64,000 nt of DNA from Manduca sexta (GCF_014839805.1 NC_051129.1:3224001-3288000); one strand, 5' to 3'. Positions 37,148-50,040 are shown, counted from the stretch's first letter. Program-made: numbers and translations. Notes: generated by a model from the sequence alone, not told the origin.

Positions 37148-38021
37148 TGATAAATAAAAACAAATTGCTAAGATTTATTCTACGTTAAATAATCTAATAC
37201 TAGGTACGTCGTCATCTCCAAGTTAGAAGACGCACGTAACCATTACGGGCCTGTTCACAAGTTACGTGTTTTTTTGTCTCAGAATTTAGATGGGAATAGG
37301 ACTTGGAGACTTGAACCAAAGGCGGTTCACTGCTCACTACGTTGTTAACATAATGTATTTTTCTTAATTAAAGCAAATATGTTGTTAATATAAAAAAAAT
37401 ATCATCTTCCTCAAAAAATATCAAAACTATACCAAATATTTAGTTAGAAAATACTTCATACCGCATTGCGCTTATGATAGTAAGACATTAGTTGGTCCGG
37501 TACACCGGCTATGATGCCCTTAAAAAAAGCATATACAAAAAAATATATATTTGATATTATATGTTTCAATATTGTAATATTAAGTAGTGGATTAGTTAAT
37601 AGTTAATATAGTTAATAGCGACAATATTGTATTAGGTTTAATTTACCTGTAAGGATATTGTCAAAATGAGGATAAATAAATAAATAAATGCTTGAGTCAC
37701 CGGCCACAAGAACAAAATAGTACCTAACCTGAAATTTCCGTCTAAGAGAAATATTGTAAAAAAATATTGAAAGGAAATATAATAGCAACAAGCGATAAGG
37801 CTCTCTCTTGAAAGAATGGCCTTGAGCATTCATTTTATACATTTACGGCGCACGAATTACGGACGGGAATAAAAATTTACAAATAATTGCTTTAAATATA
37901 TTCATATATTTCTTTATTTGCATTTTTAACCTAATTATTAGTTATGGTGTGCATAAGTCAGATAGATATAAGACCACAATAGTCATGGACACAAGAAGTA
38001 TTATAATAATAATAATAATAA

Positions 38022-38495
38022 TTGATTGCCAATAAGCCTGATATTGTGATAGTAGATCGATTGTCGCGCCGGGCAATACTTGTTGATGTCACCATTCCGC
38101 ATGACGATAACCTTGTTAAGGCCGAAAAAGATAAATTGTCCAAATATTTAGACTTGGCACATGAGGTTACCGACATGTGGGATGTGGACTCTACAATTAT
38201 TGTCCCGATTGTCGTTTCTGCGCATGGATTGATACCAAAGAGCCTCGACCAACATCTTCGGAAGCTCTCAATTGGCCGTTGGGTCGGAGGCCAGATGCAG
38301 AAGGCAGTATTGCTGGACACGGCGCGCATTGTGAGGAGATTCCTCACTTTGAATCCCTAACCGCCGGTGGCCTGGGTCTTGCGCTTCGCCATCGGAGGGT
38401 CATACATTTTTTATATTTTTATATGCATGTTTTATTTTTTAAATGTATATGTAAAAATGTAAAAAAAAATACCTTTAAAATAAAGAGAATTGACC
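38022..38495 (+). pseudogene. LINE ORF C-terminus with restriction-like endonuclease motif, plus 3' UTR
   Basis: The frame starts abruptly after an (ATA)n run and reads 'KPDIVIVDRLSRRAILVDVT' to a TAA at 38358-38360. PD, a 14-residue gap and D fit the PD-X12-14-D core of the restriction-like endonuclease in R2/R4/NeSL-type elements, followed by a KAEKDKLSKYLDL helix. About 113 codons survive without a frameshift, so the insertion is fairly young, but reverse transcriptase is absent. A short 3' UTR ending A-rich runs up to the next SINE. Confidence 0.7.
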
Positions 38496-38496
38496 A

Positions 38497-38816
38497 TAAT
38501 AATATCAGCTCTGTATTATATACTTGCCCACTGCTGAGCACGGGCCTCCTCTACTACTGAGAGGGATTAGGCCTTAGTCCACCACGCTGGCCTAGTGCGG
38601 ATTGGTAGACTTCACACACCTTCGAAATTCCTATAGAGAACTTCTCAGATGTGCAGGTTTCCTCACGATGTTTTCCTTCACCGTTAAAGCGAACGATAAA
38701 TTCACGAAGAATACACACATGATTTTAGAAAAGTCAGAGGTGTGTGCCCTTGGGATTTGAACCTGCGGACATTCGTCTTGGCTGTCCGTTCCACACCCAA
38801 CTAGGCTATCGCCGCT
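38497..38816 (-). mobile_element. SINE family S2, full length
   Basis: Head with A and B boxes at the right end, complete body, left end abutting the 3' UTR of the LINE fragment. The plus-strand and minus-strand frames inside are artefacts. Confidence 0.9.
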
Positions 38817-39094
38817 TATTAGAAGTATTAAGAACGCGAAATTGTGTTTCAAGAAATACTTCAGACTTTTTTCATTTTGGTTAATAAAAAAACATGATTT
38901 TTGGCATAGGAAATGTTTGTAGTGGGAGACCGGTCTTTAGTACACGTAAATACTCTTTACTTGTCGAACTTCCGGAACAGACATTATAACGTGCCAAGGA
39001 GCAAAACGTACTCAGAAACTACTACGAAGCAAAACGTTCTCAAAAACTACAGTCGACTATAATGACTTTATACAATTCGCACGTAATTATTTTT

Positions 39095-39258
39095 TATTGA
39101 ATTGCTAGACGAACTTGCCATTCCCTGATGGTAAGCGATACGACCGCCCATAAACAGTAGAAACACCATCCAACACTTTGAACTACAACGTATTGTTTGG
39201 TATTCCACTGAACTCGCCATCCTGAGACATGAGATGTTAAGTCTTATTAGTTCCAGTA
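39095..39258 (-). repeat. LINE 3'-tail-like repeat R3
   Basis: Shares 'ctgatggtaagcgatacg', 'aacaccatccaacac' and 'cgccatcctgagacatg' with the copies at 664 and 16969. Confidence 0.75.
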
Positions 39259-39839
39259 GGTTTTTTTTTTATTTATTCATTTACACATTTTAAAAATGGA
39301 TTTCAATTCACCGGTACCAGTAAACCTAAAAGGGTTTGTCTTGGCACCTAATATTCGAAGCTACATAACGATATATATTTCGCATGGAAACAAGTGTTCG
39401 AAAAAGACAAAGTAACTAGTAGTTATCACCTGTTAAACTGGCTTTTAAAAGTTGTTATAATTCATAAAATAAATTTGATAAATGATTGCAGCAGGTGTAT
39501 CTTTAAAAATTCATTCCTTAAATATTTAAATTATTAAATCGTGAGAACCAAATGTGATTTATTAAAACATAATACAGGTTTCATTATATATTGGGTTATT
39601 TTGTAAATATTTTATTTATATCCTCTAAAATATGTTTATTTTATTTAACGAACTGTTATAACTGCTTTTATGATTAAAATATAACTGCTTTGAATCACTT
39701 TACATTTACTAACAGTTATATTTGCTTATAAATATTTCAAAGATAACTGCTTGCGTTTATACACTATGAAGATCTACGGCTAAAACTTTCCTAAAAGTAT
39801 TTTTTTTTTTTATATTTTAAAAGGATTCTGAAAAAGATA

Positions 39840-39972
39840 TACGGGCACGCCAAAGTGCCCCACTGCACGTGATGGTAAGTGGAAAGGGGTCCAAAAGAAT
39901 TTCAACTGACAAGAGATGATTACCCCTTGACAGTCGACACAATTATGTCGGCCTGTTAGAACCGGGTGTCAA
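39840..39972 (+). repeat. LINE 3'-region-like repeat R4
   Basis: Contains 'cactgcacgtgatggtaag', 'gatgattaccccttgacag' and 'cggcctgttagaaccggg', matching 55948-56070 and 63884-64000. Confidence 0.7.
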
Positions 39973-40333
39973 TAAATTTTTACGACCAACAGACAAGGGT
40001 TAGCTCTCATATTTTATGTGCCAAATTTTGCACACGAGTTTCATAAAAACCGTAGTTTGAAACTGTTTTTTTTTATTTTTGAGTAAATCCAATCGACTAC
40101 ATCATCTGGCCTCTACAATTTTCTGCTAAACATAAGGCTGCCTTAAGATTTACAGAGCACTCTGTTAGAAGATGCCTGTATCTAGCAAGTTCTCGTTCGT
40201 TCATCTTGAAGCTAGTCCATCTAGAAATGTACACTTCGACGAGCACCGAACCCGAATTTCTATAAAACCCGATTTTCATATTTTCAAAAATATTAGACAT
40301 TAGTTGCTTTTTGAAACGTGAAAGAGTTTCCAA

Positions 40334-43300
40334 TTAGAATTTCAATTATAGCATACCAAGTTTTTGAATTTGCCTTCCATTTTTAGACATAGCAAGTAAA
40401 TAAGTAAACTGCACTAAACAAAATAAAAAAAACTACTTGTATTACTGTAACTGTACACCTTTGAAAGCAACACTAGAGTTTCTTGCCCGTTCTGTGGTAG
40501 AAACTGCTTTCTGAAATGGTAATAGATTAAATATTTTACTAAATATATGCATTAGTCCTTCAACTATCGCAACCTACATGGCTTGTATTAAAGCGCAAAA
40601 CTCACTCCAGAACGCCTGATCGACATCAATTCCGGAAGGCACAAACCTCGCGTGATACCTGCACAAACAAATCATATACAACAAAAAAAATGCACCGCAT
40701 TTTACTTAGAAACAGAACAAAACTAACAACCGCGATTATCACTTTATAAAAATTTTCTAAGCGACAAAAAATCCGATCGCTGTGAAATCAACTTAGCCCA
40801 TACCACATTCGTATTTAATTACGGCGAGAAAGGTTTTTTACGGAAACTTTATTGGTGCCTGTCACGTCATTTTCGTATACTACCCTCGGTCGGGGTATAG
40901 CGTGAACGTCTTAACCGACTGCGCACGGAAAATATGTTTTTCAGTTTGCTATTTGACGGGGAATTCGTGTTATGCGGCCAGTTAAGTGGTTATTGTTAAT
41001 TTATTGGAACTATGGGTTTAATACAAACCTGCACGTGACTAAGGACTTTGATTTATCGTGTTTAGTAATCAATTTCCTGACAATTTTTAAGCAAATTAGA
41101 TATTTTTTATTACTTTATTAAGCCAATGGCGGTTGTATATTATCTAAGTTTTGTATTCTTAAAACTCACTTCTTGTAGATATAAAGGTAATTTGTGGATG
41201 CTACAAGAAAATAAGTGTTTTAAGTCTAATGGTGTATAGTGGCTTTCGATAAGGTTCATGGTCCATTCTAGATCAAGAAATAGTTCTTCACGACTTGATC
41301 AATAATTTCCCAAAGGTTTCATGTGAGGCAGGCGACAAGGTATAAAATAAATTAAATATATTCTCAATAATAATGATGCGTTGGAGTGGAATCAGGACAG
41401 GCAGAAAGGGACTGTCATATAAAACTTGTTTGCACTTCTAAAATTCATTTCAAATGCCTAACTGATCACTTTCAGTCAATGATAAATTCCGATAATTTTA
41501 ATACGTATATGCTATCGATAATCGTACTTAAATTAAGTTTTGTTGTCATCTTTGAAAAATATACTAACTCATCGTAATATTTTTTTAGATATTGTAAAAC
41601 TATTTAGCTTTTGTAACCCATTGTTCAGCCTTTAATATATAAAAATAAAAACATAATAGCACCTTCATTGACAATATATTCTATGACTTCTCGCTTGAAC
41701 TATTAAGAATTCCTATAGCATTATTCCTGTACATTAGGTCTAAAAATAAATAATGATCTATTGCCTGATTTATATTTACCTCAAGTAACGTCAATGGGCT
41801 ACTTAGCACCACATTAACTACATTATCTATTGAATGGTCACTTTTAACTCTCCTTTAAAGTTAATGAGAATAGACAGAACGATACTAATCACTCGGGTTC
41901 CGTGGCTTCAGTTACCATTTTAAATGATGTTTCATTCAAAAACAAATTACAAAATATTAAATTTCGAAACGTTCGCCGGATACTTTATCGCCGCACGCAT
42001 TTACATAAACCATTGTAGTTTTATGGACACCGTTACGGAATCCCAAATATATGTAGAGACCAAAAACTGGTCGGGTTCAACGGTCTCTACTCATTAGTTT
42101 CTGATCACACGCGTTTGTAATATCACAATGTTATAACCACAACATCAAATGTAGACAAAAATATATTTTTCGACGTATATAAATAGAGGTGATATTCCAA
42201 CGGAAACATATATTTAACATTTTTTTCCTACAGGTACGTAACTGGTTCTGAATGTAGACGCTTGAAATGATAAAATTCCTCCGTTGGGCACTTATAGATT
42301 AGGAAATTCTTCTAAACTATAAGTTTGAAATGTTTATAGGGACCGCCGCGAGCCGGTCCGCGCCGGTCCCATCTGGTTATTACCAGATAATTTCGGTTGA
42401 ATTCTAAGTTCGTTTCATTTGTATGAGCGCGGCGAATGAGCGCCGTGAGAGAATGTCACTCAGAAACATCCCTGAATTTGCATTGAATCGATTTAAAATT
42501 AAATATTCTACACTCAAAACAATCGAGTTTGGTAATTTACAGATTCTTTGTTTGTTAATCATACTGTTTAGTGTTCGTGGGACGCGGGCGACCCATCCCG
42601 CATGAGGCGACCTCGGTGATGCACTAATTGGCCGACCGTTTAAAACTGTGACGCTTCTGACACTAACTTATAATAATAATTACGTGTCTTCGCTGCACTC
42701 ATACTATTTATAACTCGTTTGTAGAATTATTTTACCAATATTTAATACAAAGAAACGTGAATTAATCTAAAACGTGTAGAAAGTCAATTTAACTGGAAAT
42801 ATTTCTTATATCCATGAAGCAATAAACCTAAAACCAGCACCCGTTAAAAGCAAAATCAAATTCATAATAAATCTCATTGAAAAATTTCAACCAACATAAC
42901 ATTTTAGTAACAGAAGCTTATCATATACGTAATTTCATTAATGCTATACTAATTCAATTACCTTATGTGCTGATATAAAAACCAAACATACCAGTTAACT
43001 GTAGTTAACATTGAAACACAACTGACTGACTATGGCTTTATTGTCTGCAACGCGGTTAACTTAGCACAAGCTTGTGTTTTTTGAACGATTCACACCTCAA
43101 GGTTCATGGACGAACATTTCGCAATGGCGTATGAATGAAATGAACTAAAACTACTTCAAAATTATGATGAATAGTATTAGTCAAATTTACAATGTTTGAA
43201 TTTGAAATTAGTTACCAACATCTTTAGAAGGAACGCACTTATTATAGAGCCGAAAGACGCCACAAAGACAAGGATCCCTTGATAGCAAGCAATCACATAT

Positions 43301-43999
43301 CTAAAAGCCAAAGGAATCCTGCATAACCGACTATCATATTCAATCATTATGCATCCAGCAGTTCAACTGACAACAGCCGTTTGATCTTCCCAACTTTATC
43401 GCCGAAGACAAAATTGAAAAATACCAACAAATACTTTAGTACATTGACAAAGAAGCATCGTTCTGCAGTCTAGGACACAAGATCCAATTAACATAACAAT
43501 TTGCGCTTCCCACTCGTTGTGTATGCCAATGAGCGCCGTCGTGAGGGCGGGCACAATTTATTAATATATGGCGTTGGTGTTATGTGCAACGTGGATTATT
43601 TTTAGGTCACGCAACGTACTTGCCTAATGAGATTTATGAATTATGCATGCAAGTGCAACGGATGCTTTGAACGGAATTAATCTTTGTCTTTAATATATTT
43701 GGCTTGCTTCGAGTTTGGCCAATTTGTGCAAGGGTTCATTGTTATGGTCTAACGAGTTTGTGTTAGCAAATTAAAATATTTTAATCACAATTTGTATGTT
43801 TGGATATATTGAAATATGCGGTAATAAGGTTTATATCGGAGTTGCATATTCCCGTAAACATTTAAAAATTTACAAGCAAGACAAGATATGTTTTAAAAAT
43901 GAAATGTGCATAAAAACATGGATACAGTGGTATGCGAGCTACTTGTATAAAATCACTAAAACAACTACATTTGTCCAGCAATTTAGCAAAGTTAACACT
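40334..43999. other. Unique intron-like DNA with a GC-richer patch, no gene called
   Basis: Mostly AT-rich unique sequence. A GC-richer patch at about 41960-42640 (with 'gccgcgagccggtccgcgcc' near 42344) surrounds the ratchet-type site at 42233 and a 60-codon frame (42423-42605) that has no recognisable features. Confidence 0.4.
42215..42239 (+). other. Candidate recursive (ratchet) splice site
   Basis: A pyrimidine tract 'tttttttcctacag' runs straight into a donor 'gtacgt', giving AG|GTACGT with the junction between 42233 and 42234. This zero-length-exon arrangement is the signature of ratchet points that Drosophila uses to remove very long introns in steps. It requires that the region be transcribed on the plus strand, which is not shown. 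Confidence 0.3.
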
Positions 44000-44056
44000 A
44001 ACACGCTACGTTAAAAATAACCGTGGAACTGTCCAACGCAAACTGAGCCCTGTGTC

Positions 44057-46129
44057 TCACACCACACGACACCCATTCGGGTACTGGGAGCAGGTCGAAA
44101 CCATTCCCTTGGTTGATTTCCTACAGCACGCCGGGATGAGGTCGCAAAGTGGCTGATGCACGCAGTTCGGTATCGCCTCGTACGATATGTATGTCTCCTG
44201 AACGGCCCCTCCTAGACATTTCGGAATGAGGATACACGGCGGGTCATGACGGCAAAACATTTTCATTTGAGGTTTTACTTGAGTTCCTATTGAGTCTCTC
44301 GCAGTCAGTTCCACATATTTTCTAGTACATAATGGTACTTCGGGACATTTTGGTTTATGTTCGCATGTACCCGTTGTTTTGTTATCTCTACCTTTCTGCA
44401 TCAGGCATTCGGGAACCTTCGGACACATCGGTACATGAACGCAAGAGTTTTGCAACTTTGGATCGTATTTTGGCTTGTAACAGCATCGAACAACTTCGCA
44501 CGGGGGCTTGTGATTGCAAATACTTTGGATAATTTTCTCCTTTTTCTGATCCGGGGCAGTCCCCAAGGCAGTATCAGTACACTGCCTTACCTCTATACAT
44601 TGAGCATGGTATTGCGAGTATTGCTCTTGCTTCTGTTTCGGTTTCTTTGCTTTCATATATCCGCGGAATAAACTGTCCTTTTTGGTCTCAACTACTGGCC
44701 AAGCGTTAACGGGTGCGGCGTCTGCGGGCTGAGTTAAATTTAGGCAACCGTTAATGAGTATGCAAGGTGGGTTGTGAATGCACAGAATTTCCCCATTGTA
44801 TTTATTAGCGACGGCATCAGCCATGTCATCGTGGGGCTGTTGGCAGCCGCAGACACTCTCTTGTACTGGTACACACTGTTTTTGAATGGTTGGCTTCGGA
44901 CGTTTTGGAGGATAACATTCGCACTGAGTGGCTTCTGTCTTTTGCCTTTTGTCTGTATTAAAATTGTTAGCAAAATCTCTACACGGGTTACGGGGGTAGC
45001 TGATATTTGTTTCGCTGCACGGACAATCGTCGTCTAAATTGTAATTTTTACGAGCATATCTAGTTTCTGTGTAAGGTCCATATGCACTGGTGTCAAAATT
45101 AACAGGACAACATTGTATAGCGAAGTCTTTGCGTTGACTCTGTCTGAATTCGTTTAGTTTTCTTGAATTACCTTTTTTGTTAAACTTCTCTAAGAGATAG
45201 TCCCAGAACCCTGATGATGTTAAAGACAATTCTGAGGTCATGGAGTTGTTAAAGTCTTGCGGTGGTCCTTTTGCCACTTTATACTGGCCCTGGTTCGACG
45301 TAGTATAAACATGATACAGACTTTGTTTTGAGGGAAATTGCTGACAATGATGTTTTCGATTCTTATTATACTTTAATTTCAAATTCGCTTCTTTTAATTC
45401 TGATTGCAATCGTTTCCTATATTTCCTTTTCTTTAACTTCTCTAGTTTCTCAGTTTCATCATCAGATACCGTCACGTTACATATAATGTTAGAATACACT
45501 CTCTTAAGTGACTTACTGTTATCTTGTAGGACTTGTGGAGCATTGGTGGCAAACTGCTTGCCGTGCATGACGCCTTTTATCTCGTAAACGGGCTGGACTG
45601 TGTAGTTTTGTGGTCGACTTTCCTTTTTTCTCCGCCGCCGCGTGTTACTACATTGTACTTGGCAACTGTTATCTTTATATTCGTTTTTGATCTGATTTTC
45701 CTTTGGAGACAACTTGCTAACGGACCGACCGAACATACTCGACAAACATGGTATAACTTTGTGACGAATTATTGACTTTCTCTGCTTATTCTGATTATTT
45801 TGAATATCACTTTTCCTGTCGCCACTCTCTGCCAGTTTTCCGTTTACATTTCTGTTGTTAAGCGTACTTGTTTGCACTATTTTTTCTTCCAAATTGTGAA
45901 AATTATTGTACTTGTGTTTTTTGAGGGATTCATGATTCGTATAAATTTTACGGTTCAAATTATCTTTATGTTTCTTTGTAACTTTCTTATTTTCTTTTGT
46001 GAGTAGAAATTGGTTGCTGTCTTTAGGAGTTATTGATGGTATGCTTTCCTCGAACTCTGAACTCTCTGAGTGTTCCTCGAAGTAGGCAGGGTCGTACGTC
46101 ACCAAGAAATCCCTGTGTATATCATTCAT
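44057..46129 (-). CDS. Intronless Cys-His repeat protein, 690 aa, family not recognised
   Basis: One uninterrupted minus-strand frame runs from ATG (46127-46129, context AACAAA-ATG, good for insects) to TGA (44057-44059). Residues 13-36 are acidic and Ser-rich; 42-262 are Lys/Arg/Asn-rich, with a charged stretch around 226-262 likely to form a coiled coil and a basic RRRRKK at 164-169. The C-terminal half is Cys-rich. Six repeats of C-x-H-x-P-x-C-x5-C start at C450, C538, C563, C589, C626 and C656, and a degenerate one closes the chain at C680-C687. There is no signal peptide or membrane span, so an intracellular site is likely. Three Cys plus one His per repeat would suit metal binding or disulfide-rich packing. 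By analogy, intronless Cys-rich insect genes are often testis-expressed, but nothing here proves that. The nearest AATAAA on this strand is about 500 bp downstream (43557-43562). Plus-strand frames over it are shadows. Confidence 0.85.
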   Translation of the reverse strand: MNDIHRDFLVTYDPAYFEEHSESSEFEESIPSITPKDSNQFLLTKENKKVTKKHKDNLNRKIYTNHESLKKHKYNNFHNLEEKIVQTSTLNNRNVNGKLAESGDRKSDIQNNQNKQRKSIIRHKVIPCLSSMFGRSVSKLSPKENQIKNEYKDNSCQVQCSNTRRRRKKESRPQNYTVQPVYEIKGVMHGKQFATNAPQVLQDNSKSLKRVYSNIICNVTVSDDETEKLEKLKKRKYRKRLQSELKEANLKLKYNKNRKHHCQQFPSKQSLYHVYTTSNQGQYKVAKGPPQDFNNSMTSELSLTSSGFWDYLLEKFNKKGNSRKLNEFRQSQRKDFAIQCCPVNFDTSAYGPYTETRYARKNYNLDDDCPCSETNISYPRNPCRDFANNFNTDKRQKTEATQCECYPPKRPKPTIQKQCVPVQESVCGCQQPHDDMADAVANKYNGEILCIHNPPCILINGCLNLTQPADAAPVNAWPVVETKKDSLFRGYMKAKKPKQKQEQYSQYHAQCIEVRQCTDTALGTAPDQKKEKIIQSICNHKPPCEVVRCCYKPKYDPKLQNSCVHVPMCPKVPECLMQKGRDNKTTGTCEHKPKCPEVPLCTRKYVELTARDSIGTQVKPQMKMFCRHDPPCILIPKCLGGAVQETYISYEAIPNCVHQPLCDLIPACCRKSTKGMVSTCSQYPNGCRVV

Positions 46130-49100
46130 TTTGTTAATTTACATACACAGACATATTTATTTTTTCACATTTTTTATTTTATTTTTGTTGTTCACATTTT
46201 TTACACTTTGAATTTTCCACATTTTTACGTCAGTCAATATTGAAGCGTGTCCGTTTTTTGACGTACCTTTATATTCTTTCTTTCTGGTCACGTTAGTAAA
46301 GAGGCCATTCTCATTAAGCACAACCAAAAATCATCAAACGATAATTCACTAAACAATTATACATATACACCCATACAACATTTATATGATCTCTATTAAA
46401 CATATTAATACCTACATATAAATACCATCAAGATACCTCCACGTACTCCAAAAATTATCACATACCTGACTAAACCCGAAAGCTCAAAACAAAATAATTA
46501 AGGGTAGAAAAATTCATAATCTGTCAAAGGAATTGTTGGCGCATTGTTGCTGTATGAACAAAAAGTTTTTTGTATTCCAACCGCGGCGCGGTGGGGTAAC
46601 GCACTAAAACAATGAACGCGCAACGGCCCAATATTATTATTAATATATGAATTAAACGGTGAATTAATATGCTAAGGTGATACGTCATATTGGAGCGTTG
46701 CGCTTTAAAAGCGAAGGGGAACTATGCTAGTTGATACTTGTTTACGAATTATGTAAAATAGTGATCGTGGATCCGTCTGTGTTAAACTATATTTATGCAA
46801 AACAACTTATATGACTAAGAGATTAAGGACGACTATTACGTACAGCATCTGTTTTTCAAAAATAATTTGTCTTAAATTTATGAAGTTAAAACCATGTGTT
46901 TGCATGAAAAATACATTTAAGCCCAACTTGCAATTGTCGAAAAACAATAGCAATCATGTCTGTTGCAAATAACCGTCGATAATAATATATTTAACATCTA
47001 AAGGCATGCTATGAAATAGTTGGTACACCTACTGCACTGATGCGAACGTATCAAATAGAGTTATTCTTTTCAATATTGTGGAATCGTATTCAGATTTAAT
47101 GATCTTAACATCGACATCAAAATAATACAGCCAATAGCATTGAAATAACATAACTTTGTACAAAACACTTAGTTATAATAATAAAGTTATCAAATAACAG
47201 GTCCGATTTTACGTAAATTACTTTTTACGCTAAATTATTATCAATTAAACGCATTTTTTGTACTTAAAAACTGTTTGTATGTTTGTTGGTATCTCAAGAT
47301 CAACAGCGATATAATTAATATAATGATGCAACCCTTGACATAGTTTCATCAGTATCAATACTTTTAATTTTTCCGAAACCAGTTTACGATCACGCGAAAC
47401 CGTTTTTTAAATTCTTAACCAGCTTTTTCTGTGTCTTCGATCAAAAAAATCAGGTTGCGTGGTAGGTTTTCAAAAGATGCGATCGACACTGAATTGACCT
47501 CTGTAATAATTATGCGATTTTAGTTTATTAAAAACTATCAAGACTATGGAAAACTAACAAGACTTAATGACAGTTTATGTTATACACCGGGTAATTCGTT
47601 TGCAGCACCGGGAATCTCAGATGAGCTGAATTAGAGGAAAAACCTTTGCAACTTTAATCACATTTAGAAATATATTTTTCTAGTGTCCACGGCATGATGG
47701 GGAAGAAGTCGGCTTGAAATGATAGACCGTAAGTTCAATTCCTGAACTAAAAGGAAACATATCTGCAAACGGGTCGAGTATAAGAGAGACAACATACAGC
47801 TTAAATTGATGACTTAAATTTATAAACATTAAATTTCATTTACCGCATAATAATAATTGTATAACAATACAACATAGGTAAATACATTCTGTACTTTTTT
47901 TTAGGGTATTTTACATATCATACTTATATCGAAAATGCATGTAAATGCAATGCAATGTATTGAATATTTTTAGATGTTTGTTAGAATTATAAGCAGAAAT
48001 CTCTAAAAAAATGTAGAATTGATTTGGCACACAGATACAATATGTCCTGGATTAACCGATGAATATTTTTTTCAGAAAAGTATGCTATAAATATTCAAGG
48101 TCTGTGACGTCACAATGCAGCGAGAAACACATTATCATTTAATCAACGACCAAAACATCTCGATCCTTGTACAACGATAACCAACGTCACTATAAAATAA
48201 TAGGAATAGAATAAAAAATAACCCAAGGTGAATGTCGGAGGTACGTTTTGGATAATGAATCGAAAGGGTTACCATATTAAGGGGTGTTACCCCTTTGTAA
48301 TCATAGATACAGCGACCGGTTTTTTAGTTTCACTAAATTAAAACCCAAGCGGCTATTAGTTGGGTCAGAGATGTGGTTATGGGCTATTTTGAATTTTTAT
48401 TTTTTTGACTATCGGTTAGTTTTAGTTTTATAAGAATGGCTTGGAATGTGTTGAAATTTGAGGGCAGTAGTTGTGAGTCTACCTTTAGTGAGTTATGCGT
48501 GGTGTAAAAATGAACATATTTTTCTTGTTTAACATTATATTACTTACATTATACATAGTATCACGCCTCTATCCCATAGTGGTAGGCAGAAACTATGGGT
48601 TGCTAGTTTTCACCATTCTGAAATATTTCTCTCGCTTTCTCCACCTTCATCGATCTTATTATGCATTCCCGTTAATTTAATCCAATAATAATAATTCGAA
48701 ATCACCAAATTATTACTTCTGCTTATATATAAACTTACTAAACAATATTACTCTGGTATTACGATTGACGGTATTTCTTTGTCCATTTAAATATCAATAT
48801 ACCATCATATACAATAACATACAAAAATAATTTTAGTTAAACACTTCTCGGCCCTTCGTATCAATACTTTAGACAAGTTTACAATGTTTGTGTAAAGAAC
48901 TTACACGTGTGCAAGTAAGAAAATAATGTTTTGAACAAAATGTACCAGATTTTATACAATTCAACTTTTATCGCCCGATCCCCCGCAAAGAGCTGCGTTG
49001 TCCTCGAAAACAAACAATTTATTCTGTTTTTTTTTTATTTACACGATAATATACCGTATGACAATGTAAAAAGATGCTCGTATTAAGGTCAGAAATCCAA

Positions 49101-49735
49101 TTATTATTGAAATACGTTTATTAAATTAAAATTTGTGCTAATTTATTAAATACCAATTTATGGAATTCGAATTTAAATAGAATTATTATACCTACGCAAA
49201 ATTAAAATGTTTACTATTTATATCTAAATGGTTTTACTTATATTTATTTGTCAGTTAATTTACATATTTATGCACCTGTGGCTATGAATTATATATTTCT
49301 TTATCTACATATTATGCGCAAGACAAAAAATCCGACTACATAGTATTGACCATATCATAATATAATCTATTATAAAGTGCGTGACATTTTATTGTATATA
49401 AATATTCAACTAAAACAAGACACACCTCCAAAATAAAGTTGTTCTATTTCATGTCATACTATATCTGTCCTGATTCATAGATGAAACTAAAAAAATCAAA
49501 ACGATAAATCATAAATTTAATTACTGAATTAAAATATCAAGACGTGTCCAGCCGAATATAGATTCGACATTGACATTTCGCGGGATAAAAACGATGCGTC
49601 GATAGAATGTAATTTGATTGGACGATTCCCGATGGGACCGAAGTGTACCCGAAAAGGGGGAAATCAAGGAAAATAAAAATTTTATTGCACGCATGTTTAG
49701 CTAGCGTAAACAGAGCCCCCGCACCCTATGGTTTC
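46130..49735. other. AT-rich DNA upstream of the Cys-His gene, no gene seen
   Basis: It includes the promoter side of the minus-strand gene; I find no clear TATA box or initiator. A GC-richer patch lies at about 46530-46740. Around 48560-48610 'atcacgcctctatccc...ggtaggcaga' resembles the tail of S1-type SINEs. Confidence 0.4.
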
Positions 49736-49739
49736 TAAA

Positions 49740-49920
49740 CAATGTTTGTGCGCGTGTGGTGAGTTAGAAGGTCATGTTGTGTTGGTTGTTTTGAGGGATG
49801 TGTGGTAACCAATCGCGGGACGTTTCGATTGATTGGCAAAGGCCGATTTGGCAAGAGCTCACGTGTGGGGGTGCGGGATGTTTTTTGCGCATGTCACGTG
49901 TGGGTGGGACCGGTAAACAG
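49740..49920. promoter_or_regulatory. GC-richer island with a duplicated E-box
   Basis: The 11-mer TCACGTGTGGG occurs twice, at 49859-49869 and 49894-49904, 35 bp apart, each containing the palindromic E-box CACGTG. 'taaacaatgttt', an inverted forkhead-like core pair, lies just upstream near 49737. There are no repeat features. A regulatory role is inference. Confidence 0.25.
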
Positions 49921-50040
49921 AACTCTTTCGTAATATCATTTTTTAATTTACTAAAATATTTTTTCAAATTTCGTATAGATTTATCTTTATACCATTTTTA
50001 ATGAACTTCACGTAAATAAATACTATAAAAAATTAAGTTC

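Noticed and set aside
38177..38560. Overlapping 127-codon frame
   Set aside because: Out-of-frame reading of the LINE endonuclease fragment running into a SINE.
40097..40333. 78-codon minus-strand frame
   Set aside because: Residues look plausible, but it lies directly beside an R4 repeat and has no supporting signals; possibly LINE-derived, not enough to call.
44332..46006. Plus-strand frames over the Cys-His gene
   Set aside because: They are short, overlap several frames and have no features; they are shadows of the 690-codon minus-strand gene.
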